A stretch of DNA of 64,000 bases, from positions 1 to 64,000 of the forward strand of contig CAZJYI010000036.1 of assembly GCA_964550025.1 (NCBI GenBank). The letters are read 5' to 3'. The stretch is from CAZJYI01 sp964550025 (GTDB lineage Bacteria; Verrucomicrobiota; Kiritimatiellia; UBA8416; CAYOBW01). A model generated the notes under the pieces. It had not been told where the DNA came from, made no database searches, and saw only the letters and a program-made list of their open reading frames with translations. Shown here one piece after another: positions 8,404 through 16,934 of the stretch; the first letter of the stretch is position 1; the number at the start of each line of letters is the position of its first letter. The translations under genes were made by a program, and so were the position numbers.

Positions 8404-8502
8404 ATGCCGCGACGCAAAGAACGGCCACTGACAGAAGTGGGATTCCGGTTCATCCAGGTGGTCCGAGATCAGCTTGAGCAAGCTCAAGAAGTTGCTTTCT
8501 AA
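8404..8502 (+). pseudogene. 32-codon relic resembling the N-terminus of a BlaI/MecI repressor
   Basis: ATG at 8404 with AAGGAGG upstream encodes MPRRKERPLTEVGFRFIQV, ending in EVAF and TAA. The stretch LTEVGFRFIQVV...EQAQEVAF aligns by eye with the start of BlaI/MecI proteins (LTEaElrimqvlW...atv.eV), but the key Trp and the rest of the roughly 120-residue protein are absent. Position supports the reading: BlaI genes normally sit directly upstream of the BlaR1-type peptidase gene, which starts here at 8518. It could still be expressed as a peptide. Identity rests on about 20 residues. Confidence 0.45.
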
Positions 8503-8517
8503 GCGGGAGAACGAACA

Positions 8518-11139
8518 ATGAACGCGATCCGTCTGTGGACTGCACTCGATCAGGCGGGCTTTGCTGCGCTTGCGGCACTCCTGTCTCTGTTGTGGCAGTC
8601 GTCGATCGTCCTGGTAGCCGCCGGATTTCTTGTCCTCGCGTTACGCCGGTGCCGGGCGTCGGTACGCCATGCCGTATGGGTCGCCGCCCTCCTCGTGTTG
8701 CCCCTCCTGCCTCTCCTGGGGTGGGTGGCGACCCGGTTGGAAGCGCCGAAAGCCCGGCTCGCAGTGCTTCCCGCCTATCCCCGGGAATTGCGGTCCGAAC
8801 ATCATCTGCTGGGTATGTCACCATCGGGGCCGCTACCCGGAGTCGCTTCCCCTTCGCTACCGCCCCCTATGGATGCGGGAACGCCCGCTCATACCCGGTT
8901 TCCCACACCGTGTCGGTATCCATGGGCATGGGTGTTTCTTGCTTACTGTGCAGGAGCAGCACTCTTCCTATGCATGACCGCGCTGGGGAGAGCACGCATC
9001 TCCAGATGGGTCCAGAAGGGACGCCCAATCAAAGACCCGGATGTACGAGAGAGCTTCCAAGCGATTCGCGCGGCCATGGGGCTGAGAGGCGGCGTGTCAC
9101 TGGTCGAGAGCGCGCACGTGCGGGGCCCGTTGACGATTGGTGTCTTTCGACCAACGGTTGTCCTGCCCAACGGTCTTCCGCGGCAACTGGCCGATTCGGA
9201 GCTGCGAGACGTGGCTGTCCATGAGCTGGCACACGTCAAGCGTTGGGACACGCTGCTGTTGGCGCTGCTGTCCTTCATGCGGGCGTTTCTCTACTTCAAC
9301 CCGCTGGTCTGGCTGGCATGCCGGCAAGTGTCCGCATTGGCGGAGAATGCGTGTGACGACGCGGTTCTCGAGCTGGGTGGTCAACCGCTCCCGTATGCCA
9401 AGATGCTGACACGGCTGGCTGAGGAGCTTCCTCGTCAGTCCCTGGCAACCGAACTGGCTGTCGGCGTTGTCCTCTCGCGGAATGCCTTCCTGCGAAGGAT
9501 TGAGGCGATTCTGTCGGACCGCCGGTACCAGTTCAGACGACTCTCACGTGCCGCCCTCGCGGCGATCGTACTGGCGGCGGCACTTTCTGTGGGGTTGGCC
9601 CTCACGGTGCCGCTTGGCGAGAGAGCTACCAGCAGCGACACGGCGGGGGAAGCCGCCGGCGGACAGGATCGTGAGGCAGGCGTCACTGCAGAGCCCTTGC
9701 CCTCCCCCGCGCCGGAGGGGAGGAACGCCACTGCCGCAGACCCGCCGTCTCCGCTCGACGTCGAGATCCCCGGTGTTTCCCCGGCCTTCAACCAGTTCCT
9801 TGCTCGGATTGAAGTCGAGGAGATCCGTTGTGGCGGGAAGACCCGAAAAGTGCGCAAGAAGCGTCATTCGCTGAGTCCGGAGGGAAAGCTCGTCGGCCTT
9901 CAGCTAAAGGAATGCGGGATCGAGAAGACAGATTTTCCTCTGATCGGTCAGCTACGTGACCTTGAGACGCTGGACTTGTACGGGGTGGAGATGGACGCTG
10001 AGGACATGCGGCATCTGGGGGGTCTCACGAACCTGCGCGTCCTGGTGCTGAGCAGGACGCGCACAAGCGGTTCATGCCTCGTCCATCTCGGCGGTATGCA
10101 GAAACTGGAGTCTCTGGCCGTACGGCTCAACAGCGTCGGGGATGACGATCTGCGCCATCTGCGTGGACTCACCGCCCTGCGTCATCTCGACCTGAGCTGC
10201 ACGCGAATCGGCGACGCGGGCCTGAAACACATTGCGGCCATGCGTCAGATCGAAACGCTCAGGCTGGGCGATACGGACATCACGGACAAGGGGCTGCGTC
10301 AGCTCGAGAACCTGAAGAACCTGCGCGGCCTGACACTGAACGAAACCGGTGTCAGCAAAGCCGGACTCGAGTATCTTGCGGGGTTTCCGGCATTCCGATG
10401 GGTCGCATCACCGGACGATACGGCACGGGAATTCGTGGGCCGGGCTGAACGCGGCGATCACCGGGCGCTCGACGAAATGTCAACGCCCAGCGTCTATCTG
10501 CCCAAGCGTGGGAACTACCGGCTCGTGACGCTGGCACCACTTCAGAAGACTGAGAAGGACCGCGCCCGGGATAGGCAGTCGTATGCTCTCGAGATGCACT
10601 GGACGGACAAGGCGGATGACCTGGACGAAACGATCTATGCCACTTTTGCCGTCGACCGCGGCGCCGTCTTCATGCACGAAGTCGGTATTCTGAGTGCATC
10701 CTGGGGCAAGGCTGTCGACGGCGTGCAAGTCCGGTTGAGAACGCGCAGAGCCCTGTGGAAAGCAAGCGAGGATCCCGGTTTCGCGGTCGACATACGCAAC
10801 AGGGGAAAACGCGAACTGACGACCAGCCTGCTGGCCTCACTGGTCCTGGAGCTCGACGGGCAGGCTTTTGCGCCCCGTACGTGGTCCCGGACGGGCCTGA
10901 TCCCGATAGAACCGTTCGGCCCCGGCAGCGAGTACACCGTTGACATCGTGCTCAGCCACTTCAGGCCGCCAAAGCACGATGGTGAGTTTCCCGCTCCCGG
11001 GAAACACACCGTCAAGGCTGTTCTCCTCGACAACCATGTCGGCAAGGACGGAATCGACACCACCCTTGGCCGCTACAAGCAGATGACGCTTGCTACCAGC
11101 GGCCCGCTCAGGATCAGGACCATGGCTAGGCGGAAGTGA
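8518..11139 (+). CDS. BlaR1-like M56 peptidase fused to leucine-rich repeats
   Basis: Membrane sensor-protease of 873 residues. The N-terminus has several hydrophobic segments (about 12-75, 140-160, 250-275). The cytoplasmic M56 zinc-peptidase motif HELAH is at 235-239, and ENACDDAVLE follows near 278, as in BlaR1/MecR1. A further membrane segment lies near 343-365, then a low-complexity linker. From about 465 to 640 there are leucine-rich repeats of the LKxLxxLxLxxTxIxDxGLxxL type (for example LTALRHLDLSCTRIGDAGL). The final roughly 230 residues form an extracytoplasmic domain I do not recognise. The usual penicillin-binding sensor domain is absent, so the ligand is probably not a beta-lactam. 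GGGAG lies upstream of the ATG. The cognate repressor appears lost. Confidence 0.85.
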   Translation: MNAIRLWTALDQAGFAALAALLSLLWQSSIVLVAAGFLVLALRRCRASVRHAVWVAALLVLPLLPLLGWVATRLEAPKARLAVLPAYPRELRSEHHLLGMSPSGPLPGVASPSLPPPMDAGTPAHTRFPTPCRYPWAWVFLAYCAGAALFLCMTALGRARISRWVQKGRPIKDPDVRESFQAIRAAMGLRGGVSLVESAHVRGPLTIGVFRPTVVLPNGLPRQLADSELRDVAVHELAHVKRWDTLLLALLSFMRAFLYFNPLVWLACRQVSALAENACDDAVLELGGQPLPYAKMLTRLAEELPRQSLATELAVGVVLSRNAFLRRIEAILSDRRYQFRRLSRAALAAIVLAAALSVGLALTVPLGERATSSDTAGEAAGGQDREAGVTAEPLPSPAPEGRNATAADPPSPLDVEIPGVSPAFNQFLARIEVEEIRCGGKTRKVRKKRHSLSPEGKLVGLQLKECGIEKTDFPLIGQLRDLETLDLYGVEMDAEDMRHLGGLTNLRVLVLSRTRTSGSCLVHLGGMQKLESLAVRLNSVGDDDLRHLRGLTALRHLDLSCTRIGDAGLKHIAAMRQIETLRLGDTDITDKGLRQLENLKNLRGLTLNETGVSKAGLEYLAGFPAFRWVASPDDTAREFVGRAERGDHRALDEMSTPSVYLPKRGNYRLVTLAPLQKTEKDRARDRQSYALEMHWTDKADDLDETIYATFAVDRGAVFMHEVGILSASWGKAVDGVQVRLRTRRALWKASEDPGFAVDIRNRGKRELTTSLLASLVLELDGQAFAPRTWSRTGLIPIEPFGPGSEYTVDIVLSHFRPPKHDGEFPAPGKHTVKAVLLDNHVGKDGIDTTLGRYKQMTLATSGPLRIRTMARRK

Positions 11140-11185
11140 ACCGCAGAGCACTTCTATGACGCACGAGAAAAGTCGCCCGTCAGCC

Positions 11186-11214
11186 TTGACACCCATAGCC
11201 CCGCTATGCATAGT
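11186..11214 (+). promoter_or_regulatory. Promoter with palindromic operator for the PadR gene
   Basis: TTGACA (11186-11191, full consensus), a 17-bp spacer and CATAGT (11209-11214, 4 of 6). A perfect 10-bp palindrome CTATGCATAG (11204-11213) overlaps the -10. A further GCTATG half-site follows at 11219-11224, just before the ribosome-binding site. This is a typical layout for PadR autoregulation. Confidence 0.65.
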
Positions 11215-11246
11215 GGTGCTATGTATTGTAAAGGGAGGTGATGGCA

Positions 11247-11588
11247 ATGGCATGGTCAAGAGAACTCGTAGCAGCAAGTGCGACACCGCTTGTTCTGTCC
11301 GTTCTCTCCCAGGGAGAGAACTACGGATACGGGATCATCAAGCGAGTCGCCGAGCTCACGGATGGTGAAGCGCAGTGGACAGACGGCATGCTCTATCCGG
11401 TCCTCCACCGACTGGAGAAGCAAGGCTACGTGAAATCCGAATGGCGAAGGTCCAAGTCGAGCCGACGGCGCAAGTACTATCGACTATGCAACGAGGGGAA
11501 GCAGGAACTCGCAGCACAGAGAGCGAAATGGGACATCATCAACAGAGCCCTGATGTCCATATGGGAGACGAAGCCATGTTTGACCTGA
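11247..11588 (+). CDS. PadR-family transcriptional regulator
   Basis: Small winged-helix repressor, about 113 residues (PadR subfamily-2 length). Conserved features are PLVLSVLSQGENYGYGIIKRV, then DGMLYPVLHRLEKQGYVKSEW and RRRKYYRLCNEGKQEL. The ATG at 11247 is chosen because AGGGAGG is 8 nt upstream; ATGs at 11241 and 11247 are both possible. Its last codons overlap the start of the next gene, a membrane protein of the kind often paired with PadR. Likely autoregulated through the palindrome overlapping its promoter. Confidence 0.9.
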   Translation: MAWSRELVAASATPLVLSVLSQGENYGYGIIKRVAELTDGEAQWTDGMLYPVLHRLEKQGYVKSEWRRSKSSRRRKYYRLCNEGKQELAAQRAKWDIINRALMSIWETKPCLT

Positions 11589-12280
11589 ACGAATCGGTGG
11601 ACAGGTGGCGACAGCAGATGAGACGAGGGGGGCGGTGTGGTCAGGACGATATTGCCGAGCTTGAGGACCACCTGCGCGAGGAGATGACATCGCTGGAGAA
11701 ACTGGGATTGTCCGGTGAAGAGGCATTCCTTCTGGCTGCGCGACGGCTTGGCAGGACCGACATGCTCACCGAGGAATTCGAGAAGATCAACGTCCGGGCA
11801 GTCTGGCTTTCCCGCCTGCGTTGGATGGCTTTGGGCGTTCTCGGGTATTTTCTCTGGGCAGAGCTGTCCTTCGCAATGTACCAGGCCATTGCCACCCTAT
11901 CGGCCTACGCCGGACTCTCGGGATACAGACCGGCAGCCGTGGGACTCACGCTCACGGTTGCGTTCTCGGTCAGCACGGCGATTCTGCTCTACCGGGCGGC
12001 CTCCAGGTTCGGGCTGTCTCGCCACACTCGCCGCTGGATACAAACACGGAGAGCGCGGATTGGGCTATACAGCGCGGCCGTTGCCGTTTCGGTAGCGCTC
12101 CCGGCAGGATGCGCTCTCCTGCGTGCCCTCTGTTTGCGAGTGGTGTCGCGCAGCGACTACGCCAGGGTAATAATCGCATCTTCAGTGGTTTCTACTGCCC
12201 TGTCGGTGCTGGTGCCGCTCGCCCTTGCGATCTGGATAGTGAGGTTTTCTTTTCGGCAGTGGCAGGTCGGTTCCGCATGA
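11576..12280 (+). CDS. PadR-associated membrane protein (HAAS/permease-prefix-like)
   Basis: Protein of 234 residues starting inside the end of padR, which implies translational coupling. The N-terminal cytoplasmic segment (residues 1-70) is helical and reads VDRWRQQMRR...DDIAELEDHLREEM..LEKLGLSGEEAFLLAARRLG, matching the HAAS/permease-prefix module commonly encoded next to PadR. It is followed by four predicted membrane helices (about 85-110, 118-140, 160-183, 200-225). No FtsX or MacB catalytic part follows, so it appears to be a stand-alone sensor or partner. Function not established. Confidence 0.75.
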   Translation: MFDLNESVDRWRQQMRRGGRCGQDDIAELEDHLREEMTSLEKLGLSGEEAFLLAARRLGRTDMLTEEFEKINVRAVWLSRLRWMALGVLGYFLWAELSFAMYQAIATLSAYAGLSGYRPAAVGLTLTVAFSVSTAILLYRAASRFGLSRHTRRWIQTRRARIGLYSAAVAVSVALPAGCALLRALCLRVVSRSDYARVIIASSVVSTALSVLVPLALAIWIVRFSFRQWQVGSA

Positions 12281-12702
12281 CCGGCCGTGCTTGCCCGATC
12301 GCTATCACAGCCTTCCGATGGCTGACCCTCTCGGGAACGAAGAACGGAAGACGGATTGAATCGCGGGGCTTGTTCGCGAACGTCAATGATGCGGGTCTGC
12401 CCTCTCCGGCCCCATCTTGACTATCCATCCTGATTCCGGCATGCTCTATCCCGAAAGCGCGCTGTCTCAGGTCGGCCTTCAGGGCGCGGGCGCGGCTCGG
12501 CTGAATGGGGCGTGCTCAATCGAAGCGGTCAGTGCGCGAGACGAGGGCGCGTCTCCGTTTCTTGGCAAAACCTAACAAATGACGTCCTTGCGGGCGTATT
12601 ACGGACGGATACATCCCTGTTCGTAGTTCCGCCCTGAGGCGGTTTCCCCTGAGAGGGTAGAGGCCCGTGCACCCGGAGGAGCGTGCACCCACGAGGAACA
12701 TC
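12281..12702. other. Intergenic region with REP-like hairpins
   Basis: No gene seen. It contains an imperfect GACGTCC-TTGC-GGGCGT hairpin (12581-12597), a perfect CCGCC-CTGA-GGCGG hairpin (12629-12642) preceded by TGTTCGTAGT, and a duplicated GTGCACCC (12667-12674 and 12683-12690) just before the eboB start. The TGTTCGTAGT-plus-hairpin arrangement recurs at 22657-22680, so this is a dispersed repeat family. Confidence 0.6.
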
Positions 12703-13539
12703 ATGACCATCATTGAACCGCACATACACATGTATTCGCGCACAACGGATGACTACGCCGCCATGTACGAGGCCGGGATTCGCGCGTGCGTGGAACCGTC
12801 GTTCTGGTTGGGCGCCAACCGTCGCTACGCCGGCACGTTCTTCGATTACTTCCTGCTCATCCTCGATTTCGAGACCGTTCGGGCCCGGCGCTTCGGCATC
12901 GATCACTATGCCGCCATCTCGCTCAACCCGAAGGAGGCCGAGGACCAGGGGCTGGCCGACGAGGTCATCGACGGCCTCGGCGACTATCTCGATCACGAAC
13001 GCTGCGTCGCCCTCGGCGAGGTCGGATTCAACAACATCACCGCCAACGAAGAGCACGCCTTCATCCGGCAGCTCGAAATCGCCCGCGAACGCGACATGGT
13101 CGTCATCGTGCACCTGCCGCACACCAACAAGCTGGAGGGTACACACCGTACCGTGTCCATCATCAGGGACGTGGGCATCAACGTGGAACGCGTCATCATC
13201 GACCACAACACGGAGGAGACCATAGCGGTGAGCCGGGAATCCGGGTGCTGGAGCGGGATGACGGTTTACCCGATTTCGAAGCTGACCCCCGAGCGCGTAT
13301 CAGGGATTATCCGTGAACACGGCAGCGACCGCATGATCGTCAACGGCTCGGCCGACTGGGGAGTCTCCGACCCGCTCAGCCTGGTGAAGGTCGTCGACTA
13401 CATGGCGAAGGACGGCCACTCGGACGAGACTATCCGCGATCTTGTCTTCAACAACGCATCAGCATTCTACGGCCAGTGCCCGAAGTGGGCGCCGGAGCTC
13501 GACCTGACGCCGGTGCCGCCACACGAATTCCAGCGGTGA
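12703..13539 (+). CDS. eboB: EboB-like TatD-family metal-dependent hydrolase
   Basis: TIM-barrel amidohydrolase-type protein, 278 residues, first gene of an ebo-like operon. Metal-ligand candidates are EPHIHM (His7, His9), GEVGFN (Glu), VIVHLPH, IIDHNTEE and NGSADWG, in the order expected for TatD enzymes. The ATG at 12703 follows GAGGAA by 5 nt; a GTG at 12667 is less likely. The TGA stop overlaps the GTG of the next gene by four bases. The ebo cluster is linked to moving precursors to the periplasm during scytonemin synthesis in cyanobacteria. The exact reaction of this enzyme is unknown. Letter assigned by protein class. Confidence 0.8.
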   Translation: MTIIEPHIHMYSRTTDDYAAMYEAGIRACVEPSFWLGANRRYAGTFFDYFLLILDFETVRARRFGIDHYAAISLNPKEAEDQGLADEVIDGLGDYLDHERCVALGEVGFNNITANEEHAFIRQLEIARERDMVVIVHLPHTNKLEGTHRTVSIIRDVGINVERVIIDHNTEETIAVSRESGCWSGMTVYPISKLTPERVSGIIREHGSDRMIVNGSADWGVSDPLSLVKVVDYMAKDGHSDETIRDLVFNNASAFYGQCPKWAPELDLTPVPPHEFQR

Positions 13540-14441
13540 ACGAGACGACCCGCAATAGACTGCGCGGCTGGCTGCAACTGTTGCGGCCGCCGAATCTCCC
13601 GACCGTTCCCGGCGATCCACTGGCGGGCTATCTGCTCGCCTCCGGCAAGTGCGACACGGTCGGCGACTGGCGGGAACCGGGGATGGCCATTGGGGCCGCG
13701 CTCTGCCTCTATGCATGCGGTCTGATGCTAAATGATGTCGCCGACTGCGACGAGGACAGGCTGGTCAGGCCGGACCGCCCGCTGCCTTCCGGCCGTGTCT
13801 CCAGGAGATCGGCCACTCTGGCCGCGGCAGTGGCGGCTGCCGCCGCCCTTGCTCTGGCATTCAGGCTCTCCCTTTCCTCCGGGACGGTTGCCTGTGCCCT
13901 GCTTGCGGCGATTCTCTGCTACACCTTTCTGGCCCGCCGTTGGGCCCATGTCGGTATCGTGACCATGGGGCTGTGCCGCGGACTGAGCGTTCTGCTCGGC
14001 GCCACCGCCGCGGGGGCGACCTCCTTCCTTTGCCTTCCCGTTGCAGTCGCCGCACTTGTCATCACGCTCTATATCGTGGCCGTCTCCGCCATAGCAGCGC
14101 GCGAGACGGAGCACACCCGCATCGGCCCCAAACGCTTCGCGCCCGGGCTCACCGGGGTCGGCGGCCTGGCGGCAGGGCTTGGAACGGTAGGCCGGATGTC
14201 GTATCCCGCACTCTTCTGGAGCGTTGCCCTGGCTGTGCGCAGCGGCATGAATGCCCGCCGCTTGCGCGGCACACCGCAGCCGGCGCAAGTCGCCGGAACG
14301 ATCGGGAGCTTCATACGTGACATCACCCTGATCCAGGCGGCGTTCTGTACGATGGTCCCGGGCGGCATGTGGGCCGGGCTGGCAATTGCCGGAATGTGGC
14401 CCCTGAGCTACCTGCTGGCGCGCGGCTTTTACGGGAGTTAG
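13536..14441 (+). CDS. eboC: EboC-like UbiA-family prenyltransferase homologue
   Basis: Integral membrane protein of about 301 residues of the UbiA superfamily. The first Asp-rich motif NDVADCDEDRLVRPDRPLPS near residue 65 is the prenyl-diphosphate/Mg-binding signature. The second is weaker (around AARETEHTRIG). About eight membrane helices are visible. The GTG start overlaps the eboB stop (GTGA), so it is tightly coupled. The substrate of EboC proteins has not been established as far as I know. In context it may act on a lipid or aromatic precursor handled by the other Ebo proteins. Confidence 0.82.
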   Translation: MNETTRNRLRGWLQLLRPPNLPTVPGDPLAGYLLASGKCDTVGDWREPGMAIGAALCLYACGLMLNDVADCDEDRLVRPDRPLPSGRVSRRSATLAAAVAAAAALALAFRLSLSSGTVACALLAAILCYTFLARRWAHVGIVTMGLCRGLSVLLGATAAGATSFLCLPVAVAALVITLYIVAVSAIAARETEHTRIGPKRFAPGLTGVGGLAAGLGTVGRMSYPALFWSVALAVRSGMNARRLRGTPQPAQVAGTIGSFIRDITLIQAAFCTMVPGGMWAGLAIAGMWPLSYLLARGFYGS

Positions 14442-14446
14442 CAGCT

Positions 14447-15730
14447 ATGAAGAAGGCACTCGTTATCCAGGTGGCGGCGCTGGGGCACGAGCTGCTCCGG
14501 TCCCATGGGGTAAACACGCTGTGCGGCCTCCCCGTTCAAAGTGCGCACAGCGTTTTCCCGGCCGTCACCTGCACCGCACAGGCGACGATTCGCACGGCCA
14601 CCCGGCCATCGGACCACGGGATGGTCGGCAACGGCTTCCTGTGCCGCGACCTGATGCGACCGATGTTCTGGGAGCAATCGGCAGCACTGGTCTCGGGAAC
14701 ACGCATCTGGGAACGTTTCCGGGAACAAGGCGGACGGGTAGCCATGCTGTTCTGGCAGCAGAGCCTGGGCGAAGCGGTGGACATGGTGCTGTCCCCCGCC
14801 CCGATCCACAAGCACCACGGTGGCATGATCCAGGACTGCTACGGTCAGCCGCGCGATCTGTATACCGACGTCACGCGCTCCCTCGGACGCCCTTTCAACC
14901 TCATGCATTACTGGGGGCCGTTCGCGTCAATCAAGTCCTCGCAGTGGATTGCCGAAGCCACGGCGCACGTGCTGGAGCGCCAAGGCGCGCCGGAGCTGTG
15001 CTTCACCTACCTTCCGGCGCTCGACTACGATCTCCAGCGCTTCGGCCCCGACCATGTCCGTTCCTCGCGCGCGCTCGACGCGCTGTTGGCACAGATCGAC
15101 CTTGTGGCGTCGATTGCCCGTCGGCGCGGCTACGAGATCCTGCTCTTCGGGGACTACGCCATCGAACCGTGCACGGCAGCCGTCTTCCCCAACCGCGCGT
15201 TGCTCGAGGCCGGCCTGATGCAATGCAGGCCGGTTCGCCGCATGCGCTATCCCGATCTCTACGCAAGCCGCGCCTTTGCCGTTGTCGACCACCAATTCGC
15301 GCACGTTCACGTTCGTGAGCCCGCCGACACCAACGCCGTCCGCGACTGTCTGCTCGGCCTCGACGGCGTAGCGCACGTTCTGAACAAGGGACAGCAAGCA
15401 GAGCTCGGGGTCGCCCATCCGCGCAGCGGAGAGCTGGTCGCCGTCTGCGATCCGGGACGATGGATGGCGTATCCCTGGTGGACCGAACGGCGCCACGCGC
15501 CGGAATACGCGGGACACGTAGACATCCACAGCAAGCCGGGCTACGATCCGGTCGAGCTCTTCAGGGGGGCACTGCCCTGGCAGATCAGCCAGGACAGCAC
15601 GCGCATCGGCGGGAGCCATGGGCGCACCGGCGACGAACTGAAAGTCGCATGGGCGTCCTCGATGATTGAACCCCACCCCTCCGACCTGATAGAACTATCT
15701 CTTGCTCTTGCGGATTGGCTCGCTGGATGA
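14447..15730 (+). CDS. eboF: EboF-like alkaline-phosphatase/phosphodiesterase-superfamily protein
   Basis: Protein of about 427 residues with an alkaline-phosphatase-like fold of the nucleotide pyrophosphatase/phosphodiesterase type. The N-terminal VIQVAALGHELL and the nucleophile region VQSAHSVFPAVTCTAQATI resemble that family. FTYLPALDYDLQRFGPDH supplies Asp/His ligands, LLFGDYAIEP corresponds to the usual DHG/D loop, and a late YAGHVDIHSKPGYDPVELF segment supplies the last ligands. Several positions deviate from canonical enzymes. No signal peptide, so cytoplasmic. ATG with GGGAG upstream. Lies between eboC and eboD in one operon. Confidence 0.78.
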   Translation: MKKALVIQVAALGHELLRSHGVNTLCGLPVQSAHSVFPAVTCTAQATIRTATRPSDHGMVGNGFLCRDLMRPMFWEQSAALVSGTRIWERFREQGGRVAMLFWQQSLGEAVDMVLSPAPIHKHHGGMIQDCYGQPRDLYTDVTRSLGRPFNLMHYWGPFASIKSSQWIAEATAHVLERQGAPELCFTYLPALDYDLQRFGPDHVRSSRALDALLAQIDLVASIARRRGYEILLFGDYAIEPCTAAVFPNRALLEAGLMQCRPVRRMRYPDLYASRAFAVVDHQFAHVHVREPADTNAVRDCLLGLDGVAHVLNKGQQAELGVAHPRSGELVAVCDPGRWMAYPWWTERRHAPEYAGHVDIHSKPGYDPVELFRGALPWQISQDSTRIGGSHGRTGDELKVAWASSMIEPHPSDLIELSLALADWLAG

Positions 15731-15764
15731 CCGGAAGGAGTCGCCGCGGAAAACGATACTGGCT

Positions 15765-16934
15765 ATGGATACAATTCGACAACGCTTTGCGGTGAACTAC
15801 GAATACCCCGTGATTTTCACGCGCGACGTGTTCGACCCGGCCAACCCGGCGCTGGCATCCGTACTGGAAAGCCAGCCCGACGGCATCCCGCATCGCGCAC
15901 TTGTCTATGTGGATGACGGCCTTCTCGCGGCGTGGCCGGATGTCCCGCGGCGAATCGCCGCCTATCTCGCCAATAGCGCCGGGGCAGTACAGCTCATCCG
16001 CCCGCCTGAGCCCGTTCCGGGTGGGGAACACGCCAAGAACGGGTGGAATGTCGTTCAGAACATCATGCGAAGCATCGGGAACGAACGGCTGTGCCGGCAC
16101 AGCTTCGTCATCGCCATTGGCGGCGGCAGCACGCTGGACATGATCGGTTTTGCAGCGTCAATCGTCCACCGCGGCGTCCGTCTGATCCGCATCCCGACGA
16201 CGGTCCTCGCCCAGGGGGATGCCGGCGTGGGCGTCAAGAACGGCATGGACGAGCACGGGATGAAGAACTACGTCGGGACGTTCGCGCCCCCGGTCGCCGT
16301 CATCAACGACTACGACTTCCTCACGACGCTCCATGACCGCTACTGGCTCGGGGGCATTGCGGAGGCGTTCAAGGTCGCGATGATCAAGGACGCCCTTTTC
16401 TTTGACATGCTCTGCAGCAACGCTACGGCCCTCGGCAGGCGTGAGCCCGGGATCATTGAGCCCGTCGTCCGCAGAACGGCCGAGCTCCACCTCGATCACA
16501 TCAGGACCAGCGGCGACCCGTTCGAATTCGGCACGGCGCGGCCACTGGATTTCGGCCACTGGGCGGCGCACAAACTGGAAGTGCTTTCGAACTACACGCA
16601 GAGCCACGGCGAAGCCGTTGCAACCGGCATCGCGCTGGACACCCGCTATGCCGCGCTCACGGGACTGCTGAGCGAGGCCGAATGCGAGTGCGTACTGGCC
16701 GTCTTCACGGCCATCGGCCTCCCGACCTACACGCCCCTGCTCAAGCGTGAAGGTCCGGACGGCAAACTGGAGATCCTCGCCGGCCTGGAAGAATTCCGCG
16801 AGCATCTTGGGGGACAACTCACGGTAACACTTCCCAACGGCATCGGCCGCGGTCTGGAGGTCCACGAAATGGACCACGCTCGAATCAGGGATGCGATCGA
16901 CTACCTGGAACAGCGGAGTTCCGATGAGGACTGA
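15765..16934 (+). CDS. eboD: EboD-like 3-dehydroquinate-synthase-family protein
   Basis: Sugar-phosphate-cyclase-type enzyme, 389 residues. The NAD-binding loop is AIGGGSTLDMIGFAASIVHRGV, followed by IPTTVLAQGDAGVGVKNGMDEHGMKNYVG. Metal ligands are provided by GGIAEAFKVAMIKD (Glu), DFGHWAAHKLE (His) and SHGEAVATGIA (His). These match dehydroquinate synthases, but the paralogue in ebo clusters is not thought to be the shikimate enzyme. The ATG at 15765 is used; the frame runs further upstream inside the previous gene. Its stop overlaps the next start by 11 nt. Confidence 0.85.
   Translation: MDTIRQRFAVNYEYPVIFTRDVFDPANPALASVLESQPDGIPHRALVYVDDGLLAAWPDVPRRIAAYLANSAGAVQLIRPPEPVPGGEHAKNGWNVVQNIMRSIGNERLCRHSFVIAIGGGSTLDMIGFAASIVHRGVRLIRIPTTVLAQGDAGVGVKNGMDEHGMKNYVGTFAPPVAVINDYDFLTTLHDRYWLGGIAEAFKVAMIKDALFFDMLCSNATALGRREPGIIEPVVRRTAELHLDHIRTSGDPFEFGTARPLDFGHWAAHKLEVLSNYTQSHGEAVATGIALDTRYAALTGLLSEAECECVLAVFTAIGLPTYTPLLKREGPDGKLEILAGLEEFREHLGGQLTVTLPNGIGRGLEVHEMDHARIRDAIDYLEQRSSDED

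Noticed and set aside
15765..16934. Shikimate-pathway aroB
   Set aside because: The gene sits inside an ebo-type operon with overlapping neighbours, so the ebo paralogue is the better reading; no other aro gene is near.
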